Shown here: positions 37,140-45,200 of the stretch, piece by piece
Position numbering within the stretch: position 1 is the stretch's first letter
Layout of the letters: each line of letters begins with the position of its first letter
Position numbers and translations under genes: made by a program
Source: Corallococcus caeni
Lineage (GTDB): Bacteria; Myxococcota; Myxococcia; Myxococcales; Myxococcaceae
Assembly: GCF_036245865.1 (NCBI RefSeq)
Contig: NZ_BTTW01000010.1
Span: 186,001 to 250,000 of the forward strand
Direction: 5' to 3'
Length of the DNA stretch: 64,000 nt
The notes under the pieces: generated by a model
Database searches by the model: none
What the model saw: the letters and a program-made list of their open reading frames with translations, nothing else
Told to the model about the DNA's origin: nothing

Positions 37140-40100
37140 ATGGAATTCAAAGGCCAAATGAAAAGAAGAATCTCAGCGGTATGGGGGCTGGGGATTTCCC
37201 TGCTCGTGGTTGCCTGCGGGCAACCCTCAGAGCAGGAAATGTCCCAGGAAGCGCTGCACACGACGGAACAGGCATTGACCGGGCCCAGCTGCCGGCCGAC
37301 GGCGGCGCCGGAAACCCTTCCAGGTGCGCCCACGGGCCTGGACATCGTCTGTCAGGGGCCCTGGGAGTACCGCCAGGAGTGCTTCAAGCTGAGCAACACG
37401 TCCGCCTGCGCGCAGGACGGGTGGTACGACAAGGCCTGCAAGAAGGACGCGACCTGCAACTACTCCACCCGGGCCACCGGCACCTATACGGACAGGAAGG
37501 CCGCCGGGCAGAACATCCACGAACAGTCCTGCGACTACTCCGAAAAGCCTCCCTGCGAGAGCACCGACACCACCATCTATACCCAGACGTGCCAGGCGCG
37601 GGCCACGCAACTGATTGGTGAGCTGCGGACCCAGGGCAAGGAGGATCCCAAGTTTCCCCTGTACGTCCTGTCTGCCTATTCGACGGGCAACCGGGTGCTC
37701 GGCACCTCCACGACGAGCAACGAAAGCGGCAGCGGCTGGAGCCAGACCACCACCACCACGCCGTGGACGGAGACCTGCTACATCGCCATCGCCAACGTGG
37801 TGTCCACGTGGACGTACGGCCAGCACTCCGAATGCGGTCAGGTGGACGCCCTCTGTCCTGACTACGACCGGCCCAAGTACAAGTACTGCCGCGCCGCCTC
37901 CCACGGCACGGAGAACGACCCCGCGACGTGCGACGCGGAGCCGGGCGGAGGCTTGAAGTTCTCCATCGGCGGCCTGTCGCAGAACACACTCAAGAGCACC
38001 TCCGACTCGCTCGCGGACATCCGCGTGGGCAGCAGCTACCCCAACCGCCCGCGCTGCATGACGGCGGACGACACCGCCTACGCCTCCGTGGACGCCAAGT
38101 ACACCCGGCTGGTGACCCAGCTGGATACCCTGAGCCCCACGGACCGGCGCTTCGACAGCCCGCTCCTGAAGTTCAAGCTCATCAATGCGCTCAAGCTGCT
38201 CTTCGAGCTGCACGCGGACAGCCCCGCCCTGGACTCCAACGTGCAGGCGGGCACCTACGCCACGCGCCGCGCGCGCCTCCTGGCGCTCTTCACGGCCTAC
38301 CCGGAGATCAACCACTTCTTCCGGGTGGACCCGACGGTGGACTTCCCCTGGGTGCGCGAAGGCCCCGCCACCTTCATGTCGCCGGACACCTTCTCCGTGC
38401 GCTGGACGGGCTTCGTGGAGGCGCCCACGGCGGGCACGTATGTCTTCCACGCGAAGTGGGACGACAGCGCCCGCCTGTGGGTGGATGGCCAGCTGGTGCT
38501 GGAGCGGCCCGTCTACGTGGGTGAGGTGTGGCACCAGGTCAGCGTCCCGCTCACCGCGGGCCGCCATGCCCTGAAGCTGGAGAACGTGGAGGGTGCCTGG
38601 GACGCGGGCATGCAGCTGTACTGGCAGCCCCCGGGCGCCACGGCCGCCGTGCCCATCCCCACCAGCCGGCTCTTCACGCCGGACCAGACCCAGAACGGCC
38701 TCCTGGGCGAGTACTTCGACAACGAGGACTTCACCTCCGACACCTGCTCCACGGGCCTGCCCGCGCCGTCCGCCAGCCACCCCACGTCCCAGAACGTCGT
38801 GGGCACGCTGGCCCTGTGCCAGCGCCTGCTGGACAGCCACACCTCCGCCACCGCCGCCAGCAGCCTCCTGGACACGTGCACCGCCGCCGCCACGGGCATT
38901 GAACAGCTCACGACCGCGGGCCTGGACACCCAGGCGTACTGGACCGCCTACGACAGCATCATGTCGCAGCTGCTCCTCAAGGGCCTGCCGGGCATGACGA
39001 CGACGCTGGGCAGCAGCGGCCGCGTGGGGGAGCTGCGCCAGAAGCTCCTCTCCATCCAGCGCTGGTACGGGGCGGCCCGCGCCCACCTGTCCACGACCAC
39101 CAGGCCGTCGCCGGAGCTGATGGCGCGGACCAGCACGGTGATGAAGGCCTTCTGGACGGGCGCCTGGCTGAAGGACGAGCTGGGGCTGACGGCCACGACC
39201 AACGCGCAGGCGGAGACGGTCCGCGCGAAGCTCCTCTCCGACGGCTTCATCGCGGACCGCCAGGTGCTGCTCGCGGCGTTCGGTGAAGGGGGCACGCCGC
39301 CGCTCACCGGCGCGCCGCTGCTCTTCCTGCTGGATGACTCGCTGCGCGGCCTCAACGAGCGCATGCTGGACGTCAGCCGTCTGCATGACATGGGCTGCCG
39401 CTTCGTGTCCTGCACCACCCGGTCCACGGTGACGAGCCAGCTGTGGAACGTGCTGGCGCACCTCAACGACCCGGCCACCTTCTCCACCTACGTCACCGCC
39501 GCGGTCAACGTGTCCACGGAGTGGAATACGGTCTTCAGCCAGATGAACTCCGGCCACGGAGCCTTCCGCTCTGCGGTGGAGGACGCGCTGGGCCTGACGG
39601 CCGGCAGCTACGACAAGAACGACCTCTTCACCCGGCCGGTGTCCGGTCCCGCCATGTCCCTGACGGCGATGCTGCGCGAGGCCCAGGCCCGCGCCACCGG
39701 CTACGCGGTCAACGGCCTCTTCACCGCCGAGGACGAGAGCACCGTGAAGGTGGGGCTCGACCTGCAGAAGCAGTCGGCCGTCCTCACCGAGCTCAACAAG
39801 ATCATCGGGCAGCTGGACAACAACATCTCCTCCTACAACTCCAACCGCGTGACGCTGGTGCAGGGCCTGCTGGCCCAGCTGCAGAACCAGGGCAGCCTGA
39901 CGAACCTGGACACGCGGAGTCTCCAGCTGGATGCGCAGCTGAAGGCGCTCAACAAGGACATCAACGGCCTGCGCGTGAGCCAGGCGGTGGAGGAGGCCCG
40001 GCTGGGTGACTTCATGGATGGCTTCGAGGCCCTCTACCCGGCCATCGCCCAGACGGGGCAGGCCATGCTGAAGACCGAGGAGGGACTCACCGTCCCCAAC

Positions 40101-42131
40101 CGCGGGCGCGGAGGCCCGATGGACAACGACGTGTCCGCCATGGCGGCGCTGAGGTCGAACGGATCCACCCTCCAGCTCCAGCCCACCGTGGGCAGCCAAC
40201 TCGTCGTCCAGGTGGGAGGCCGCTGGTCCCCGACCTGCGCGCTGGGCCTGACGGCCGGTCCCAATGGCAACCTCGTGCGGGTGCAGACGTCCTCGCAGAC
40301 GCCCCTGCCCATCATGACGGGACCCGAGGGCTTCACCGTCACTGCGTCCGCGGGCAACTACACCGCGTCCGCCAACGACACGGTGAACTCGCAGGGCAAC
40401 TTCTCCAACGCGACGAACACGGACTCGTTCTGCGCCGGGTTCAATCCCTCCATTCCCATCATCGGCGGTATTGGCGGCGTCAACAGCTGCATGACCTCCG
40501 AGACGGGCACCACGTGGACCCGGACGTGGAACCAGACGTCCTCCACTGGAAACGAGACGCGCTCCACCTTCTCCGTGGCGCGCGGCGTGCGGTCCCTGCT
40601 GGCGCCGTTCCCGGACGAGCCGGTGGGCAGCCTCCTGCTGGTGGAGATGGTTCACGGGGCCACGGACCGCGCCAACGTCCGCTCCGTGCGCGTGCTCCAG
40701 TCGCCGTCCACCTCGGTGCTGGTGACCGCGGCGTCGGACTACTACGTGGTCGTCAATGACGCGCCCATCGTGGCGAACACGCCCACCGCGGCGTGCATCA
40801 ACTGGGTGGGCAACTCCCAGCTGGACGTCCGCATCGCGCAGCTGAGCCCGCAGTCCAACGAGGCGGTCCTCCTCACCTCCAAGCTGGTGACCGGGCTGGA
40901 GAAGCTGAAGCAGGACGCGAAGCTCTACGCAGCGCAGGGCCGGCTGCTGCCAGGCCAGATGAGCAGCCTGCGCGCCAAGGCCTTCAGCGACATCTACCAG
41001 TCGTGCGGCTGCACGAGCCTGAGCGCCTACCCGGAGAGCCTGAGCAGCCTCTTCGGCACCTTCGTGGAGAAGGCGCTGGTGGACGTGGAGCGTGAGGTGG
41101 AGCTCATCAACCTGGAGCGGCAGCTGCGCCAGGTGGCGCTGGAGATCCAGGCGCTGGAGGACGAGCGCGCCAACGCCCAGACCCAGTCCCGCTTGCTGGC
41201 GCTGATGCCGGCCTGGGCCCTGCGCAACCTGGAGGGCACGGCCCTGCGGGTGCAGCTGGAGGCCCTGGAGGTGGTGATGAGCCAGTGGCTCGCGCCCACC
41301 GTGCGAATCCTGTACCCGGAGACCCTGGTCAGCTTCTCCAATACCGAGCTTGCCAGCATCAATGCGCTCACGGCCATCGACCCGACCTCCACCAGCACGG
41401 ACCTCAGTGCGCTGGCGCAGACGGCGAAGGCCGCGGCCCAGGCGGTGGAGACGCATCTCTCGGCGTTGCGTGTCGCGGGTCCCGGCACCCAGGTGCTCGA
41501 CGTCATCGTCAGCGTTCCCCGGCAGGACAAGACGCCTGTCACGGTCTACCGCAAGCTGGAGGCCGGGGCGGCGAAGCAGATCTGGGACGACATCCTGGCG
41601 AACCGCAATCCCACGGTGACCCTCACGCCGGAGCACTTCTACCGCAAGGGGGGCGGTGTGAATCAGCTGCCCTGCAACATGATGACGCCCATCATCCGGT
41701 CGATGACGTTGTACGGCGTGCTGCCGCCCAACAACTCCGCTCCGGCCGCCAACACGACCACGAGCCTGACGCGGACGATGGGCTTCCCGACGACGTCCGA
41801 TCTGTTCCGGTATGACTTTGCTGACGACACCTACCTGGGGCCCCCGGTGAAGGTGAATTTCGGCACGACGCAGGACCTGGCGTTGCTGCCGCCGGCGAGC
41901 CCGCTGGACTTCTACCTGACCAACTCGTCCATCGCCACGGGCCTGTCCCCCTTCACCAGCTACCACGTGAACCTGGAGGGGCTCGCGGTCACCTATCCGC
42001 CCGCGGCGCCGAACCTCATCAGCCCTACCAACCCGGTGGCGAAGTCCAGCGAGCTGCTGATGGTCTTCAGGGTGGAAGTGAAGCCGAAGGCTTCCGGCGC
42101 GGTCCCCAACGGGGTGATGAGCTGCCAGTAG
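37140..42131 (+). CDS. Giant lipoprotein with PA14 domain and coiled coils
   Basis: The 1663-residue protein begins with a lipoprotein signal ending LLVVAC; ATG 37140 has AGGG 7 bp upstream, and a Met six codons later (37158) is possible. A Cys-rich N-terminal part (residues 50-300) is followed by a PA14 carbohydrate-binding-like domain (about 400-500: RWTGFVEAPTAGTYVFHAK, DDSARLWVDG). A second PA14-type opening (LLGEYFDNEDFTSD) follows directly but stops short. Long helical and coiled-coil segments are near residues 880-970 and 1310-1370. No enzyme motif is recognised. It sits directly before the RHS gene and could be its surface anchor or delivery partner. Confidence 0.82.
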   Translation: MEFKGQMKRRISAVWGLGISLLVVACGQPSEQEMSQEALHTTEQALTGPSCRPTAAPETLPGAPTGLDIVCQGPWEYRQECFKLSNTSACAQDGWYDKACKKDATCNYSTRATGTYTDRKAAGQNIHEQSCDYSEKPPCESTDTTIYTQTCQARATQLIGELRTQGKEDPKFPLYVLSAYSTGNRVLGTSTTSNESGSGWSQTTTTTPWTETCYIAIANVVSTWTYGQHSECGQVDALCPDYDRPKYKYCRAASHGTENDPATCDAEPGGGLKFSIGGLSQNTLKSTSDSLADIRVGSSYPNRPRCMTADDTAYASVDAKYTRLVTQLDTLSPTDRRFDSPLLKFKLINALKLLFELHADSPALDSNVQAGTYATRRARLLALFTAYPEINHFFRVDPTVDFPWVREGPATFMSPDTFSVRWTGFVEAPTAGTYVFHAKWDDSARLWVDGQLVLERPVYVGEVWHQVSVPLTAGRHALKLENVEGAWDAGMQLYWQPPGATAAVPIPTSRLFTPDQTQNGLLGEYFDNEDFTSDTCSTGLPAPSASHPTSQNVVGTLALCQRLLDSHTSATAASSLLDTCTAAATGIEQLTTAGLDTQAYWTAYDSIMSQLLLKGLPGMTTTLGSSGRVGELRQKLLSIQRWYGAARAHLSTTTRPSPELMARTSTVMKAFWTGAWLKDELGLTATTNAQAETVRAKLLSDGFIADRQVLLAAFGEGGTPPLTGAPLLFLLDDSLRGLNERMLDVSRLHDMGCRFVSCTTRSTVTSQLWNVLAHLNDPATFSTYVTAAVNVSTEWNTVFSQMNSGHGAFRSAVEDALGLTAGSYDKNDLFTRPVSGPAMSLTAMLREAQARATGYAVNGLFTAEDESTVKVGLDLQKQSAVLTELNKIIGQLDNNISSYNSNRVTLVQGLLAQLQNQGSLTNLDTRSLQLDAQLKALNKDINGLRVSQAVEEARLGDFMDGFEALYPAIAQTGQAMLKTEEGLTVPNRGRGGPMDNDVSAMAALRSNGSTLQLQPTVGSQLVVQVGGRWSPTCALGLTAGPNGNLVRVQTSSQTPLPIMTGPEGFTVTASAGNYTASANDTVNSQGNFSNATNTDSFCAGFNPSIPIIGGIGGVNSCMTSETGTTWTRTWNQTSSTGNETRSTFSVARGVRSLLAPFPDEPVGSLLLVEMVHGATDRANVRSVRVLQSPSTSVLVTAASDYYVVVNDAPIVANTPTAACINWVGNSQLDVRIAQLSPQSNEAVLLTSKLVTGLEKLKQDAKLYAAQGRLLPGQMSSLRAKAFSDIYQSCGCTSLSAYPESLSSLFGTFVEKALVDVEREVELINLERQLRQVALEIQALEDERANAQTQSRLLALMPAWALRNLEGTALRVQLEALEVVMSQWLAPTVRILYPETLVSFSNTELASINALTAIDPTSTSTDLSALAQTAKAAAQAVETHLSALRVAGPGTQVLDVIVSVPRQDKTPVTVYRKLEAGAAKQIWDDILANRNPTVTLTPEHFYRKGGGVNQLPCNMMTPIIRSMTLYGVLPPNNSAPAANTTTSLTRTMGFPTTSDLFRYDFADDTYLGPPVKVNFGTTQDLALLPPASPLDFYLTNSSIATGLSPFTSYHVNLEGLAVTYPPAAPNLISPTNPVAKSSELLMVFRVEVKPKASGAVPNGVMSCQ

Positions 42132-42163
42132 TCAGCTGCTCGTAGGACAGCGAAGTGGGTCAT

Positions 42164-42204
42164 GGCCTCGTCCGGTGGGTGCAGCCCGGGCGGGGCCTTT
42201 TTTT
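42164..42204 (+). terminator. Terminator between the giant lipoprotein and RHS genes
   Basis: A 12-bp stem (arms 42164-42175 and 42186-42197, two G-U wobbles, 10-nt loop) is followed by seven T residues. It should end most lipoprotein transcripts just before the RHS start. Confidence 0.85.
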
Positions 42205-42242
42205 CCAACGTCTGTCTTTCCTTTTCTTGAGTGAGACATCGC

Positions 42243-45200
42243 ATGCGGAATGTATGGGGTTTGCTGGCCGGGCTGTGGTGCGGGCAGGTGCTCGCCCAGC
42301 CCTTCAATGATGCGTTGGTGCAGGCGCCGCAGCTGGAGGCACCCAAGCGCGGAAGCCTGGTGGGGCAGTACGCGGCCACGGAGCTGGGGCCCGCGGACGT
42401 GAGCCGGGGTGGCTTCAGCCTGGCGTCCACGTTCGCCGCGCCCACGGAGCGCGGCGTCCTCCAGGCCGGGGTGTTCCCCACCTATTCGCCCGAGGGAGGC
42501 ATTGGCGAGTGGGGCCAGGGCTGGGGTGTGTCGCTTTCCATGACGCGCACGCGTGTCATGGGAGAGCTGGACTACGCCACTGACGAGCTCACCGGGCCCT
42601 GGGGCCGCATGGTGAAGGGGACGGACGGGCGCTGGTACCCCGTGGGCCTCAAGGGCAACGTGCGAATGGAGGAGCAGGGGACCACGCTGGTGGCCCTGCT
42701 GCCGGACGGCAGCCGCTGGACGTTCGGCGGCACCGCGCGCGTGCAGACCGCGCGAGGCACCTATGCGTGGCACCTCACGCAGGTGGTGGACGCCACCGGC
42801 CACAAGACGAAGCTGGAGTGGACCGCCAATCCCTCCGGGCGCCTGTTCCTGACGGCCGCTCTCTACGGAGGCATGGGGGACGACTTCCAGCAGCGCGTGG
42901 ACTTCATCTACGAGTCCGTGGCGACGCCCTTCGTGGACTGGCGCTCCGGGCAGGCGCTGCGGTTGGACCGGCGCGTGTCGCACGTGGAGGCACGCAGCAA
43001 GGACGCCGTCACGGGCCAGTTCGGGCTGCGCTGGAGCCATGCGCTGAGCTACCGGCCGGATGCGCTGGGCCCCGGCTTCCAGCTGGAGTCCGTGCAGCGC
43101 ACGTATGCGTCGGGCCAGTCCACCCCGGCGGTGACGTACACGTATGAGCACGCGGAGGACCTGCTCCCGGCGGCGGCGCCGCGCTTCATCCCCAAGTTCG
43201 ACAACGTGATGCTGGCCTACTCCGAAGGAGTGGCCCTGCCTTCCGAGTCCACCCCGCTGGATGACGGCGACGACGGGTTGGTGGACCTGGAGAACCGCAC
43301 GGACTTCAGCCTCATCCGGCAACAGCCGGGCGGCTACACGTTCGAACCGCTGCCTCCGGCCGCCATCGACGCGCGCCCCGAGTGCCGGCCGGATGCGTCC
43401 GCGTTCAACACGCCCCGCCTGCTGGCGAAGATGCGGCCCGAGCAGAATGACTACCAGGTGGTGTCGCTCTCCTGGAACGCGTTCCTGAACAAGACGGAGC
43501 TGCTGGTGTGCGAGCGGAACGGCCACGCCGTGCACCAGGGCTGGCTGTATGACTATTGGAACCTCGGGCCCAACACCCGGCTGGTGGACCTGAACCGGGA
43601 CCGGCGGCCGGACCTGCTGTCTGTCTATCCGGGCGGCTACAGCGTGCTGCCCAACCAGAGCACGGCCACCGCGTATGCCTTCGCGTCCGTGCCGGTGATG
43701 GGGACGCTGAACCTCCAGGTTTCGCCCCAGGCCACCTGGGTGCAGGACTTCAACGGCGACAGCGTGCCGGACCTGGTGGTGCGCTACTCCAGCGACCTCT
43801 TCGTCTACGAGGGCAAGGGCCAGTTCCAGTTCGAGGAGGAGCCGCACATCTACGAGGCGCGCTTCCCGGACGGCTCGCCGGTGTCGCTGGCGGGCTTCGA
43901 GCTGAGCTTCACGGACATCAACAACGACGGCCTGCAGGACGTCATCGCTGGCAGCTACTACGGGGCGCTGCTGATGGTGAACGACGGGACGCGCCTGGTG
44001 CAGGTGCCGGTGCCCGCGCTGGAGCTGCTGGCGTGGAACTCCAGCTTCCCGGTGGTGCAGGACCTGGAGGGCACGGGCAACACGGAGCTGTTCTACGTGG
44101 AGAACGGCCTGGCCCACTCCGTCGCGCTGGACACGCCGGGCACGGGCCTCTTGAAGGCCGCGGACGACGGCAAGGGGACGCGGCTGTCCTTCCGCTACGC
44201 GCGCAGCCCCGTGGCCGCCCAGCAGGGCGCTCGGCAGCCGGTGCTGGACACGCTGACGGTGGAGTCCAGCGGGCAGGAGACGAAGGCCTATCACTACACC
44301 TACGACCAGCCCGCGATGCACTCGGTGGGGAAGTTCCTGCTGGGCTACGGCCAGGTGACGCGTGAGGGCGTGCACGTCCGGGAGGAGATGTCCTTCTTCA
44401 ACGACGACGACAGCGCGGGCCTGCTGCTGTCCTCGCGCGTGCGCGACGCGAAGGCGCCCCAGGTGGAGCAGTTCTCCTCCAGCCAGTACGAGGACGTGTC
44501 GCTGGCGGGCATCCCGTGGAAGCGGTTGCATGCGCAGGACCAGGGCTGGCGGTCCACGACGGGCAGCCAGCAGGTGTCGGAGCACACGGAGTACCAGTCA
44601 TACACAGCGGACGTCTGCCCCTCGCGGGTGGTGACCACGACGGCGCAGGGCACGCTGACCACGGAGCGGGCGCGCGCGTCGGTGCCCGGGCTGGGCCTCG
44701 CGCTGCACTGCCTGGAGAGCCACACGGAGATCACCGGGCAGCATGCGCAGGCGTGGATGGATTTCCATCACGAGGGCGTGGTGGAGCGTGACTCGAAGGG
44801 GCTCGTCACGGCGGTGCGCAGCGTGGCGGGCACGCAGACGGTGACGTTGCAGGAGGTGACGTACAACCCGGACTCCTCGCTGGCCTCCATCACCGTGCCG
44901 GGCAAGGGCACGGCGTACTTCCACCAGGAAGCGGGACGGCGGCTGCTGTACCAGACGGACGCGCCGGACGGCGTGGTGACGCGGGTGGTGGACCGGAACC
45001 CGCTGACGGACGCGGTGCTGACGCTGGAGGTGGACCGGGGCGGGACGCCCTACCGGCGCTTCTTCCGCTACGACGGCCAGGAGCGGCTGACCCGGGAGTG
45101 GGACAGCCTGGGCGGGTCCGACCTCAATCCAAAACAGACGTATGGCTATCAGTACGCCACGGCCACGATGCCCGGCTCCTTCCAGCTCTCCACGCTGGTG

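Noticed and set aside
37227-41966. Open frame of 1579 codons on the reverse strand
   Set aside because: It lies wholly opposite the giant lipoprotein gene. Its product is a His/Arg/Gly/Val-rich string with no domain, as expected from the complement of G+C-rich codons.
42132-44585. Reverse-strand frame of 817 codons under the RHS gene
   Set aside because: It is antisense to well-formed SpvB/FG-GAP coding sequence. Its composition is that of a shadow frame, and no ribosome site or homology is seen.
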